Assembly (NCBI GenBank): GCA_030549335.1
Contig: CM060195.1
Coordinates: forward strand, 1,599,501-1,663,500
Length of the DNA stretch: 64,000 bases
DNA from: Pontederia crassipes
Taxonomy: Eukaryota; Streptophyta; Magnoliopsida; Commelinales; Pontederiaceae
Reading direction: 5' to 3'
The position numbers were made by a program, and so were the translations under genes. This document shows, one piece after another, positions 11,470 to 23,059 of the stretch. The notes under the pieces are model-generated. The model saw nothing but the letters and a program-made list of their open reading frames with translations. It searched no databases and was not told where the DNA came from. How positions within the stretch are numbered: the stretch's first letter is position 1; the number at the start of each line of letters is the position of its first letter.

Positions 11470-11639
11470 TTAGCTCGTCATCATGCCACTAGAAATTGTT
11501 TTAAGAAAAAAGTTTACTTTGAGTCACCCGAAACAGAGAGAGTTATCTTTTGTGGTAAACGTAAAATTCTTCCCTCTTGTATTATTTCTGCGATGATGGC
11601 ACAGATTAATCAAGGGATGTGAAGCTTATCTTGCTTTTG

Positions 11640-12700
11640 TGATTGTCACTAAGGTAGAAGGACCATGATTGAAAGATATTCCAATCGTATATGAATTTGT
11701 AGATGCTTTTTCGGAGGATCTTCTTGGATTATCGCTGGAATGAGAAATTGAGTTTAGTGTTGACCTTATTCCAGGAACAACACCTATATCTATTGCTCCT
11801 TATCGAATGGCACCAGCAGAATTGAAACAGTTAAAGCTACAATTACAAGAATTATTAGACAAGGATTTCATCCAACCGAGTGTTTCTCCTTAGGGTGCAC
11901 CAGTATTATTCGTGAAAAAAAAATGGAACATTATGATTGTGCATTGATTACAGACAATTAAATAGAGTTACTATAAAGAATAAATATCCTTTGTCGCGAA
12001 TTGATGATCTTTTTTATCAACTGCAAGGAGCAAATGTATTTTCAAAAATAGACTTGAGATCAGTGTATCATCAATTGAGAATTAAAGATGTCGATATTGT
12101 CAAAACTGCCTTCAGAACTCGGTATGGACACTATGAATTTTTGATGATGCCATTTGGTTTAATAAATGCACTCGCAACTTTTATGGATCTCATGAATCAT
12201 GTTTTCAAGCCTTATTTGGATAAGTTTGTGATTGTTTTCATTGATGATATATTGGTCTATTCTCGAAGCGAAGAAGAACATGAAGAACATTTAAGAATTA
12301 TTTTGCTGATACTTCGAGAGAAACAATTATTTGCAAAGTTTAGCAAATGTGAATTTTGGCTCAACTCAGTGGTATTCTTGGAACATGTAATCTCAGCAGA
12401 GGACATTTTTGTAGACCCAGCAAAGGTTGATGCAATATTGAAGTGGGAGCCTCCAAAACGTGTGACAGAAGTGAGAAGTTTTCTTGGCCTAGCGGCATAT
12501 TATCGACGTTTTATTGAAGGTTTCTCTATGATTGCAGTTCCATTAACTAGACTTCTTCGGAAGAATGTAAAGTTTGAATGGACAGAGAAATGTCAAGATA
12601 GCTTCGAAAGGTTAAAGAGATGTTTAACATCTGCTCCAGTGTTAACACTCCCAACAAAAAATGGAAGTTATGTGATATATAGTGATGCTTCTCGACAAGG
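11640..12700 (+). pseudogene. gypsy reverse transcriptase, truncated in RNase H
   Basis: The N-terminal part (about 11,640-11,936) has stops; from 11,937 a 250-codon stretch is intact: [47 protein letters not shown], the catalytic FIDDIL, and [16 protein letters not shown]. It continues to the first strand of RNase H (YVIYSDAS) and then runs into unrelated GC-rich DNA at about 12,700. The ORF that continues to 12,908 is therefore a chimera. Confidence 0.85.
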
Positions 12701-12870
12701 GGGCTACCCCCCTCTCTTTCCCTGCGCCGACGACCGCCCCCTCCCTCTTTCCCTGCGCAGGGAAAGAGAGCCGCCCCCTCTGCGTCCATCGTCGACACAG
12801 GGGGGAGAGGCGACCCCCCCCCCCAAACTCTTTCCCTACGCCAGCGTGCGCCGGGAAAGATCGAGTGCAA
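12700..12870. mobile_element. GC-rich insert ending the gypsy RNase H
   Basis: C-rich sequence abruptly replaces the retrotransposon frame. It shares CTGCGTCCATCGTCGACAC with the GC-rich block at 8.5-8.6 kb, at the other end of the gypsy piece. It contains a perfect 24-base palindrome (12,745-12,768). Confidence 0.5.
12745..12768. repeat. perfect 24-bp palindrome
   Basis: CTCTTTCCCTGC followed directly by its reverse complement GCAGGGAAAGAG, with no spacer. It could form a hairpin without a loop or a recombination hotspot. Confidence 0.85.
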
Positions 12871-13424
12871 GGCACGAAGGTTGGATTATAAGGAGTGAAA
12901 TATCATAATTGATTCGATTTTATCATAATTTGATATTATAAGGAGTGAAATCTTATCGACCATGAATTAGTTGATGTTGAAGCCACATGATGACAAGAAC
13001 CTCCTGACATATCATAATTTGATTTGTTGAAAAGAAGGCGCAACGTCAAAGAAAATTTTATCTAACCCATGAACAAAAATTATCATAGTTGAAGATAAAA
13101 GTAATAGCAATTGGAATTTAAACATAATTGTCTGATTTTACCGCTTTGATAAGGATTAATGACATTTCGCACCTATAGATATATGACGAAACTACCATCT
13201 CAATTCATGCATTAAGTTTAATATTATTCCATTGCAAGTCGTAAGCTTTGCATGCTACGACCAAAAGAGATATATGAACGACGGTGATTGAGTCTGAGAG
13301 GCTTATGATGTGCATCCAAGAGCCTCGATTTATTTTTCTGGTGTAATTCTTTTGACTATATTATTATCTCTCCACCAATTCTAGGATGAACTCCATGCTT
13401 TTAGGATTTCTATTTTAGGATAGG
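12871..13424. other. no gene seen
   Basis: AT-rich; ATTATAAGGAGTGAAAT occurs twice about 50 bases apart (near 12,885 and 12,935). No coding content. Confidence 0.35.
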
Positions 13425-13770
13425 ATCGATTCCTTAAACCTCCCCTGAACTATAGTAATTTTTTGCATCCGCCCCTAATATATGAACTTATCGTAGCGCC
13501 CCTTAAACTCTATCGAAATTTCACTTTAATCCATCCATCTGATTCTTTTGATTAAAATCATTTATAATCATAAATAATAAAAAGAAAAAGTTGTGGCATC
13601 GCGTTCCCCCACCCCCCTCGTGTTTCTTCCGCGACGTGGCTCCTTCGGCAAAGCAGTCACGGAGCAGCTCGCTAGCGGCGGGGCTATGCTTCGCCTACGT
13701 GCGCAAGTGGGTGGACGACGTCGGAGGGGGGTCGCGGAGCAGCTCGTTGGGTGGGGTGTGAATCATAATT
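13425..13770. mobile_element. TIR-element arm with GC-rich core (diverged)
   Basis: CCTTAAACCTCCCCTGAACTAT and GCCCCTTAAACTCTATCG, then TTTCACTTTAATCCATCC, follow the same motif order as the arms at 8.2 and 44.7 kb, and like them lead into a GC-rich core (to about 13,760). The opposite arm is not seen. Confidence 0.4.
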
Positions 13771-14397
13771 TTATTATTTAATTTCTTATAATAAATTGTT
13801 AATTGTGTTTATGCTTTTGATTTAATTACTTGAACTTTTTAGTTAAGTAATTACTAGTTCATGGAATATTTGATTTTAGAATTAATTAATTAAATTAATT
13901 GATTTGTTGTGAAAGAACCGACATGGATATAATAGTTAGTACGTGAAAAATTAGATCTATGTGGTCTATTAGTCTAAACCACTTTGTGGACTAATTAATA
14001 GTTTAAAATTTTCAATTTCATGAATCTTAATTTTAATCTAATATTATTTGTGAGAACTTCAGTTTTAATTAAATTAAGATAGTTTAATTTGCCTGATATA
14101 GGTATGTCAATTTTGTAAAGACTATAATTTTAATCTTATGAAATCGATAATTAAGAAAATTCTAATCTATCTTATGAAATTGAATCATCTTTTCTGGTCA
14201 CATATTTTTTTCTAATTTATTTTCACTTAAGACCTAACTTCACCATCATCTTATTTTATTATTATCTTATTTTTAATATTTATTTTATAACTAGAAAAAC
14301 CTATTTTCAAATCATAATTTCTCTCTTATCAATTCATAAGATCAAATATTTAATTAATAATATTCTTCTTGAGCGCGACACTCTTTACTTTTATTTA
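13771..14397. other. AT-rich DNA, no gene seen
   Basis: No open frame with recognisable content, no clear repeat. Confidence 0.35.
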
Positions 14398-14740
14398 TTA
14401 TATTATTTGAGCTGCGAGTGCTGCTTTATCTTGCGTGCTCATGTCAGCGAACTCGTCGAAAAACTGCACAAAACAATCGTCAGAGAAATCCCCTCCGACA
14501 ACTACACGATTGGAAGCACATTGAATCAACCTGCAAACAAAGCTTGACGTGCTCATGGAAGAATCGACGTGAATGGAAATTGAAATAATGTCTTTGGTGA
14601 TCCCCCTTTTTTGGTGTTCGAAGCTGAGCTTCTCGCTCACGGTGCACGATTTGTCTTCTAATCAATCTCAAAAGTCGGCCTGGTAGTCCTGTTTCCGACG
14701 ATAGTCTCCAATCAAAGAGTGGTGGCCGGACGGTGGTCAA
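14398..14740 (-). other. uncharacterised minus-strand ORFs (80 and 86 codons)
   Basis: Two overlapping frames on the minus strand (14,480-14,740 and 14,398-14,640). They could be two exons or a frameshifted gene, since the first ends near where the second carries an acidic segment (SDDCFVQFFDEFADM). I recognise no domain. The next 380 bases look LTR-like, so these may be part of a degraded retrotransposon. Confidence 0.25.
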
Positions 14741-14856
14741 CGGGCGGCGGCTTCTTCCTCATGCGCACAGGGGGAATCAGGAGGAAGAGAGAGGGAGACG
14801 ACGCTGTGATCTCTCTCTCTCTCTCTCCTGCCTTTTAAATCCCACAGTTCTTTCAT

Positions 14857-15118
14857 TTTGTTAGCGGTATCGACGTCCTCTGCTTCTCCGGTGAGCTGCT
14901 TTGTTGAACTGGATGTTGTTGTCCGTGAGCTGGAAGTTGGTCGTTTATTCCCTGATTTTGTATTGTAACAGTTATCAGATGTACCATCCGGCTTGATTCT
15001 TTTGCATGTCGTTTTCTGCTTAGTATAAATAGTGTGTTGTAGACTGATTAGGTGACTCTATCACTTGTAATTCACTTTTCATCTCAATAGAATCATCTTC
15101 TTCCTTCGTTCTCTGCAA
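14857..15118 (+). mobile_element. LTR-like segment (low certainty)
   Basis: Runs from TGTTAGCGG to TCTCTGCA, has a TATAAATAG promoter-like motif (near 15,024) and a downstream run AATAGAATCATC as in copia LTRs. No PBS, PPT or partner LTR was found, so it may equally be a promoter of an unrecognised plus-strand unit. Confidence 0.3.
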
Positions 15119-15249
15119 TTCCCCCCGTCTTCTTCCTTCTCTCCGGCGTCTCTCCGGCAATCGACGATCCTGAGCTCAGATTTTGACAAATTTGTTTATT
15201 TTTTTTTTCATCATATTGATCTTTATTAATATATAAATTCCAATTTCTA

Positions 15250-15378
15250 TTTTTGAAATTTGTCAAGTCAATACAATGACGCTCTGAAAAAAAAGGTACC
15301 ACGTTTGAGAATTGAGACGGAGGTCTCATATAATATTATATAATTTTACCACCTGACCTGTAGCGGTGTCATATAAGA
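15250..15378. repeat. distal half of the duplicated PGG promoter
   Basis: Resembles 3780-3900 upstream of PGG copy 2 (shared TTGAGAATTG, GAGGTCTCATATAA, GGTGTCATATAAGA). It marks the left end of the third PGG unit, separated from the proximal half at 17,205 by an insertion of about 1.8 kb. Confidence 0.6.
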
Positions 15379-15665
15379 CGCTAAACGTTGTCAAGCACAT
15401 AAAATGAATTTAAGACAGAAAACTCGTAAATTGTGAACACGTGAAAAATTAACACCTCAATAAATTACAATAATAACAGAAGACATCAATAAATAATGTT
15501 ATAATTAATTCATTAAAAATGAATACATCAATAAGTTAATTGTAAATTAATAATAACACAATCAATAGTTTAGTGATAATTTCTTTATTAATCAATGAAA
15601 GATTAACACAATATTAAGTTTAGAACAATAACAGTAATTGGTGATTCTATTTTATTGAACAAAAT

Positions 15666-15667
<2 letters not shown>
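15379..15667. other. AT-rich part of the promoter insertion
   Basis: No gene. Start of the DNA that splits the PGG copy 3 promoter. Confidence 0.35.

Positions 15668-15714
<47 letters not shown>
15668..15714. repeat. (TAA)n microsatellite
   Basis: About 15 uninterrupted TAA units. Confidence 0.9.
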
Positions 15715-15901
15715 GCACAATATTCTTTTGCCTTAAAAATAATCTTTTTTATGTCGTCGCAAATTATTTTCACTTTTTTGCATACAACTCTTACATGATA
15801 TACTCTATAGAAAGAATAAATAAGGAAAACATTTTTATAACATAAAGAAAATATTAAGAGAAAGCCCAAGTCCCTCTTCCCACCAACGGAGAGCACCACT
15901 A

Positions 15902-16700
15902 ATACTTTTAAAATTGGACCAATCATCAAATCAGTCGGCCAATTGGGTCATGATTCAATCGATTCAATCGAGTTCGATCGGATTGAATCAAATTTTTATT
16001 AAAATAATATTATTTTATTACTTTAGAACAATATTTTTACATTTATTTTATTATCAAATTAAAGTAATGAAATAAAAGTATATTAATCATCAGTTTAAAT
16101 TAATCAAATATTAATAATTTATTTTTTACATTTTAAAAAAATATATTGTTTATAATTAATTAATTTTATAGTTAATTATTTAATAATTTCATGAATAATT
16201 TCCTTTTTGTGAATTTCCATTACTATTATCTTTCCCTCATTTTATTTTTCAAATTCATATTTTCTTTCCATATCATTTGATTTCTTGTATAAATTCATCC
16301 TATTGAATTTACTATATTATTACGTTTCTTTTTTCATATTTTATTGTATAATATTTATAGTAATTAAAATTTTGTTATCTTCTTATTTATGTTCATGATA
16401 ATTTTTTTCTTTTTTTCAAATTTATCTTTATTACTATCTTTTCAATTTCATTTCAAATTCAGATTACTTTCATTATTATTTACATCCATTTATTCTTTAA
16501 AATCAAATAACTTATATTACTCTCTTTTTTACAATTCCAGATTCTCTATTATCTTACACTTTTTTCATTTATTCACCTCTCTTTTAATGTACCAAGTTGA
16601 CTCAATTTAATCTGATTTTTTTACAAAAACAAATTTTATATACTAATCAGATTGGACCGATGATCGGTTCTGTCGATCTGATCCGATTTTAAAAATACGA
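15902..16700. mobile_element. AT-rich TIR element
   Basis: The left end (ATACTTTTAAAATTGGACCAAT) resembles the reverse complement of the right end (GTATTTTTAAAATCGGATCAGAT), with diverged inner repeats of GATCGG/CAATCGATTC type on both sides. The interior is AT-rich without coding capacity, so a non-autonomous DNA transposon is likely. It lies inside the block that splits the PGG copy 3 promoter. Confidence 0.5.
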
Positions 16701-17204
16701 GCCCTTTGAAAAAAGAAAAGTCGTACGGAGAGATGGAAAAAAAAAAGAACGAAGAGTGAGAGGGAGAGAAAGAGGGGGGAGAAGAGGGAGAGAGAGAAAG
16801 GGAGAGAGAACCTGGTAAGGTCGGCGGCGGCATGAGGTCAGCAGCAGACCAGCGATGGAGGCGACGATAGGACAGCAACGGCGACAGCAGGACAGCGGCG
16901 ACGGCAGCATACTGCGCAGCATACGAGGGGGAGGCTGTGGCGGCAGCAACGGCGTCAACAGAGGTGACGTCAGCAACGGCGTCAGCGGCGGCGATGGCAG
17001 CAGAGTAGCAGCGGCAGATAGCATATATATAGAAACGGAGACACATGAGCGGATGTTACGACTTATAAAAGGTAAAAGACAAAGATAGTTGGATCGGTAT
17101 GGACGAGCACGCGATTCTATCAAAAAAACGTTTCTGCGTTAAATCGAGCACGTTTTCGTGGCGTAAGAACGTCGTCCAATTCTACGAGTCCACGCGTTTT
17201 TAGA
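16701..17204. repeat. GA-rich then GCN-rich low-complexity tract
   Basis: Purine-rich (16,720-16,810), then CAGCAACGGCGAC-type triplet repeats (16,850-17,020). Long overlapping frames on both strands (Ala/Ser-rich one way, Leu/Pro-rich the other) follow from the composition and are not supported as genes. Similar in kind to 5707-5960. Confidence 0.45.
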
Positions 17205-17337
17205 ATGTTTTACATATCAATATCATTTATATATATGGGCAACTTTTTGCATGAAGTCGGGCAACACTCGTCATCAACCTCTCTATATCTAATCTTCTCT
17301 CTCTTCACTTCAATTTCTCCTCCTCGGTGCATCAAAC

Positions 17338-18540
17338 ATGTCCTTCGCCTTTCTTGCAGATGATGGTAGAAACACCACTCTGCCGCTCTTCGACTCTTCC
17401 AGTCAGATTCAGGTGATCAGAGAGATTAATTGATTCCTTGAAATTCTACTTTTTGCGCAGTATGTTATATCCATTTTTTTATTTAGTAATTCACTCAATC
17501 TCCGAAGCCCCTTTGCGATTATAAGAGCTGCAATTATAAGCTGTGATGAAGTTTAGTTTCTTCCTTGGTGAGTCCTCTTGCTGTTGCAGAACATGTATGT
17601 AGGTAGTTATGCATCCTTACAAAAGTGGGAAATTTTCCTGTGACTGCAGACTGTTACCTTCATGCTGGGATCGACCGCCGTAGAGCTCAGGAACAGACGT
17701 CACGCCGACAGTTCCACGTCTCTAGAAGTCTTCTTGAGACAGATCCACGACCCACCGGCATCAACAGCCTCTCCCGCAGTCCCAACTCAGTATCAGCAAG
17801 GCGCCATTGACAGCCGCCAGGCTCACAAGCTGATACCTCCCGGCGCAGTACCGCCGGCCATCAAGAGGCCCGACGAAGAGGCCACGACAGAGGCCACGCA
17901 GAGGCCTTCGGATGCAGGGACGAGCCCAAGGACAAAGAAGGACACGGATTACGTGAAGGAGATGCGTGGCTGTATCATGGTGCTGGCCACTCTGTTCGCT
18001 TCCATGACGTACCAGGCAGGTCTTAATCCGCCGGGTGGCTTCTAGCAAGACGACTCCAGCCAGTTCCAAGCTCCAATATCCGTGGATGGCTCCGACAGTA
18101 CCAGCAACAGCATTGCGGCGCCTGCATACAACACGGGCAACCCAACGACAGTGAACTATAATGTCACCACTGGACATCGAGCTGGGGATCCGGTCCTTCG
18201 CGATAAGCTCTTGGGCCGTTACCGCTTGTTCTTTAACGCGAACACCATCGCGTTCTCCCACTCGTTGGGCATAATGCTCTACCTGCTAGTGGACGTGAAC
18301 TTGCGAAAGAACAAGAAGGTGGTCATTCTTCAGACCATCGTGATCATCGACGTCTTCCTGATCATGTTGGCTTACTTTGCCGGCAGCTGGTGCGACAAGT
18401 CGACCCACTACTTGACGTTGCTGCATGCTGTTTCCCTCTTTCTGCCGTACGGTTAATGGTATCGATGGAGGATACCAAAGGCGCGACGTGGTTGCTCGTC
18501 AGGTCATGCAGAGGGGGATGTGGAGTCAAGCACCGCAACA
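17338..18540 (+). pseudogene. PGG-domain protein, copy 3 (nonsense mutations)
   Basis: Exon 1 (17,338-17,412) and exon 2 (from 17,650) line up with PGG copy 2, splice sites included. The reading frame meets TAG at 18,043-18,045 where copy 2 has the Trp of PGGFWQDD, and a second stop (TAA, 18,454-18,456) from a 3-bp insertion near the C-terminus. Between them the frame stays open and the remaining three helices are recognisable, so decay is recent or the frame has been kept by chance. Without readthrough the product is 156 residues and keeps only the first membrane helix. The proximal promoter is present but has been separated from its distal half, and a copia element begins right behind the gene. 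Confidence 0.85.
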
Positions 18541-18566
18541 AAAATGCAGCTGACTGATTTATATAT

Positions 18567-18792
18567 TGTTGGAGATTAATACTGACAATCACTTGGTCAT
18601 TTCTATCTTTAGAAGATGGACATTTATCTTTATCCTCTTTTTTAGAGTATGAATTGTTTTTCTGTTTTTATTTTTTAGAGTTTGTTGGAACCCTTTGTTA
18701 TAAGGAGTTTGAGGTAATCAATGAAATTTGTCGGTTTTTTTTCTTTCTTGATTCTTCCTCGTTCAATCCTCTGTTTAAAAACCCTTCCAACA
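18567..18792 (+). repeat. copia A 5' LTR
   Basis: 226 bases with a short terminal inverted repeat TGTTGGA/TCCAACA. It begins 26 bases after the last alignable codons of PGG copy 3. Confidence 0.7.
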
Positions 18793-18879
18793 ACACGTTG
18801 AATGTTCAAAAATGTCATACTTGAAACCCGATCATTCCCCATAGGGTGGCAGCCGAACTAACGGCTACCAACTGCATCT

Positions 18880-20820
18880 GAAGGTGGAAGCTTTGATGGA
18901 TACGTCCTAGGGTGTTTGAGAAGCGGTGGAAATGGAGGAAGGGGTCGCTTTGGATGCCAAAAAGCATAAGATGACAACGATGTATCTTCTTCAAATTCTT
19001 CTTGAAGACATTCCTTTGCAGGTAGCAAAGAAGAAAATAACGAACGAGCTCAGGGACAACCTAAAAGAGATCTGTTGAAGCTGATCGTATCAAGATAGCA
19101 CATCTCTCAAATCTCAAGAGTGATTTCGACACATTGCGGATGAAGGAGGGGAAGACACTAGCAAGCTGGTTGGCATGTTAGCAAGGTGTATCAATATGGT
19201 TCGACATTGGATGATGCGGCAAGTTTCTCAACAGCGTGCCAGACATATTCTTTCTAGTCATCGTTGCTATTGAATTGTTCTGCGACCTGAATACCATGTT
19301 GTTTGAAGTAGTCAGGTCGGGAGATTGAAGATGTGAAAGGAACGTGCACATCATGCATGATAGAAGAATGGTAGTGGTGACATGACATCAAACAAAAAGG
19401 ACAAAAACTCATATTTTATCAACTACAATAGTCGTGACTGGGGTGGATGTGGTCAAATCCAACGTGGCAAATCACCGACCAAGAATGGCTCGAGCAGAGG
19501 TGGTCATGACAAGAGTCACAACAAGTGCTTGAAATGTAATAAGATGGGCACTATTCATCTGGGTGTAGGGGCAAATAATGTGTTGAAGCAAATTTTTCCT
19601 ATGTGGATGATGTTCACAATTGCTGAGAAATCTGACCCCAGGCTACTTTGACAACGGGGCGAGCAATCATATGTCGAGTCAATGGAAAAAATTCTACAAT
19701 CTGGATGAGTCCATACAGTGATGTGAGATTTTGGGATGGCTCCACTATTCAAATAAAAGGCAAGGGTTCAGTGTTGTTCTTGTTCAAGATATGTGAGCAA
19801 CGTCTTCTTGCAGAGTATATTATATCCCAACTTTGTGCAATAATATCATTATTGTAGTTAGCTAGCTAAACGCATATAATGATGTAGCTAAATGGGGAGT
19901 AAGATCATAATGCTGACAGATATTATCTCAATGTATGACACCAATTATGAGTTGCTAATGAGAATCAAGAGGTCTGCAAATTGACTATATAAGGTTATGA
20001 TGGAAACAAGTGAGTCAATGTGTCTACTTTCCAATGTCTCAAATGAAGCATGGCTTTGGCACACTCGAGTAGGGCATATCAATTTTCAATCCTTGAGACT
20101 ATTGAGAGAAGACTATAACGGTTGGTGTCCCGATCATCAAGCATATGAACAAACTATGCCAAGGATGCTTGGTCACAAAGCAGGCGAGGCATCCACTCCC
20201 AACAACTCTAACTATCGAGCAGAGAAAATACTCGGAACTTTTGCATGACAATCTCAACAAGCTTATCACTTCAATGACAATTGCCGGCAATAGATATTTT
20301 ATGCTTGTTGTTTAGGCCCTATGTGATCAAAACAAAGAGCCAAGCACGCAAGGCATTCGGAAAACTGAAGGTGGAGAACTCAAGTGGACGTCGCATTAAA
20401 ACTTTGCTGAGTGACCAGGGTTGTGAGTTCCTCTCACACACGTTCACTAAGCTTTGGAGAAGGATGGGATTGAGAGGCACTTGATTGCGCCATATACACC
20501 GCAGTAAAACAACGTGGTAGAATGGAAAAATCGGCCATGGCAAGGTCACTCCTAAGAGCATGCATGTTCCTAGGTTTTGGGGGGAAGCTATCAAGCATGG
20601 GTATATCTATTTAACCATTTTCCAACAAAGGGTCTAGAAGAACACAAACTGTTTTGAGTATGGATCGGGTATAAGACACACCTCTGCCACTTACAATTGT
20701 TCGGATGCACTTCTCACATGAAGGTGACAATACCACGTCTGAAGAAGCTCGACGACTAAAGTCAAACTATGATATATCTTAGTGTTGAGGAAGGCTGACT
20801 TTATGATCATCATTGTGGGA
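18880..20820 (+). pseudogene. copia A gag-protease-integrase remnants
   Basis: Gag is recognised by LLQILLEDIPLQVAKKK and SDFDTLRMKEGKTL, and a partial zinc knuckle CLKCNKMG. The protease site reads DNGASNHMS (usual copia D-S/N-G-A context). LWHTRVGHINFQSLRLL is the GAG-pre-integrase motif. Integrase pieces follow (SDQGCEFLS, HLIAPYTPQ). Frameshifts and stops are frequent. The reading breaks off near 20,820, where a sequence resembling the copia SKAYRLYDP region should follow. Confidence 0.7.
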
Positions 20821-20829
20821 TGCTCCACA

Positions 20830-22600
20830 GAGAATAATCATAAATAATGCTTGATCCTTTAACTTGATCACATGCATCCACATATACCAAGAATAATAAT
20901 AAATAATGAGCATGAAATAACTACTTTCAGCTACTGTTGTTGGAGCAATTGGTCAGCAAAAATTAGCATGCAATAGTTTGATAGGCTCCTTCGCTCGATA
21001 ATTTTCTACTTCACAATCAAACATTCTTGAGACAATCTGTTTGGATGCGTGATGGGCAGCACTCCCTCCACCACCTTATCCTTCATCAATTTTATGGAAT
21101 GGAAGTTGATATGTCCAAGTCGAACATGCCACAACCACTTTGAATGAGAATACTTGCAAGCAAACAAATAGGTTCACAACTTTCTATCATCGCTTTGTAA
21201 AAGCAATTGGGAGAGCACCTGATCTTGAGAAGCAGTCTGCTACTAATCTCGTAAACCAAAAGTCTCCCAACATGATAATCTTGCTACCCCCAGCTCCCCC
21301 ACCCCCATATTATTTCACAAATCGGGGACGTAGTATACCTCAATAAGTAGTCATTGTTCTCCACCCTCAAACTGAAACAACACTGACCCTTTCCCCTTGG
21401 ACAGTGGATCCATCGTCGAACTTTACTTTACCTTGGAATGGGGTCGTTCAAATCATGGAACTTCTTCCTCTCATATGTCATGTGATTGCTTGCCCCATTG
21501 TTGAAGTACCAAACATTAGCAATGTTGTTATCATCGTTTGTAATTGGTAGTTGTGGTTCCATCTTTTCTTCATTTAATAACACGAGATTGGGAATCTCCA
21601 TGCTTGCTGACAAATAAGAGTGTGGGCTCCTCCTCAACATGCGAGAAATTTGCCTTCTCAGAGTGTCCCTTGCTTTTGCACTATGATGCATGATGGTCCA
21701 TCTTGTGGCAATTGAAGCACTTGATGTGGCTCTTGTCATGCCGAGCCCTGCCAAAGCTATCAACTCTTTCTTTGTGTGGCAATCCACTATGTCTGCCTTT
21801 GCCACAACCTTCACCATATCCACGTCCACGTCCTCCCCGATCATGGTTCCTGCTCTCCACAAGAGCAGTGTTCCTCCCCTTGGAGCTTAATGATGAGGCG
21901 CCACCTCTATTCCCTTTTTGTGTCTGCCACTCTGCCTGAGGGAGTAGGAGTTGACCATTGATATTGCCATGCGCATGTGCATGCTCCTCAAAGTCTTTAA
22001 GCATCTAACTGCTTCCTCAAATGAGATGGCCTTAACAGGTCACAAAATTGCTCCATGTCAACGATGAATGGTTAAAACCAATCTGGTGCAATATAGAGAA
22101 GCTTGTTCACCAACTCTACACCACTTAGCGTCCCCCTGAGGTTGGTATATCTCACTCACATACCACTTAGTTTTTTGGCATATTCATCCAATGTCTCCCC
22201 ATCCTTCCTTCTAAATGCATTAAACTCGCCCTTGAATGTTGATAGGCGTGCTATTTTTGATATAGTTGCCCCGACGAATCTTGTTTTAATGCATTCCTAA
22301 AGCTCCTTTGCAGTCTTTTCTACACAATCTGCAATAAGATGTCTTCTAGCAGCGTTTGGAGATGGTATGCCCTTGCCATCTTATCCGTCTTCTTGTTCAT
22401 GGTTGCATCATCCTCTAGTTGTACAGCCTCCCAAACTCCTTGGGCATCCAATAGTGCTTCCACCTTGATTTCCTCAGGTGGTATAGTTTGTCGTCGTCAT
22501 CGTCAGTGAACAAGTGGCATCAATACTCTCCTACCACGTGAAAGTTATAATAGAGGAAGAGAAGACAATAGGAATTCCAAAGGATCATATTACTTTTCTA
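20830..22600 (-). mobile_element. inverted copia gag-protease fragment
   Basis: On the minus strand: gag (TRFVGATISKIARLSTFKGEF, about 22,200), an Arg/Gly-rich stretch, zinc knuckle HIKCFNCHKMDHHA (about 21,690), protease WYFNNGASNHMT (about 21,490) and pre-integrase (about 21,100). Motifs match those of copia A, so it is the same family in the opposite direction. No LTR was found at its ends; it may be an inverted internal piece from a second insertion. Confidence 0.7.
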
Positions 22601-23059
22601 AAGCCAAAAGGTTTCTTGAAATACAGTCCTTTGTGCTAATAAAAGGAATCTCCAACCAATTGTTATAAGAGAAAATCCCTACAAATTATTTCATGATTCA
22701 TTGAATTTGTTACTAAAAATAAGCAAATAAGAATTTCCAACCCACTAGACCAAGCGTGGTACACCCCTCATATGTTCAAGTTCAAGCAAACGTTGCGTCT
22801 GAATTAATTGAGCCTATACGATGCAACTCCATTGGTGTCAACTACTAGAACACATGCCCATGGTGCATCATCAGCTTGCATGACACACGACACCACTAGG
22901 AGTGGTGACACAGGCACGTGCACATGCACGTATTGCCACCCAAGCAACAATAATGGCAGTAGCGTAGGCAGGTCAGACTTCTCCTACAATCGGCACCTCT
23001 CCAATATCGAACAGAAAAGGGACAATGATAACACAGCCAACCACTCTAGCTTTATATAG
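22601..23059. other. no gene seen between copia fragments
   Basis: Junction DNA between the inverted fragment and the RT of copia A. An ACACATGCCCATGGTGC / CACGTGCACATGCACG-rich stretch is visible; no domain. Confidence 0.3.

Noticed and set aside
12682..12908. C-terminal part of the 323-codon RT ORF
   Set aside because: After about 12,700 the frame leaves the retrotransposon and continues by chance into GC-rich insert DNA.
16636..17123. Overlapping ORFs of 136 and 144 codons (minus) and 77 codons (plus)
   Set aside because: They come from GCN and GA low-complexity sequence; composition alone explains the frames and no domain is seen.
21690..21961. Plus-strand ORFs of 66-78 codons
   Set aside because: Antisense of the inverted copia gag/zinc knuckle, which is the recognisable strand.
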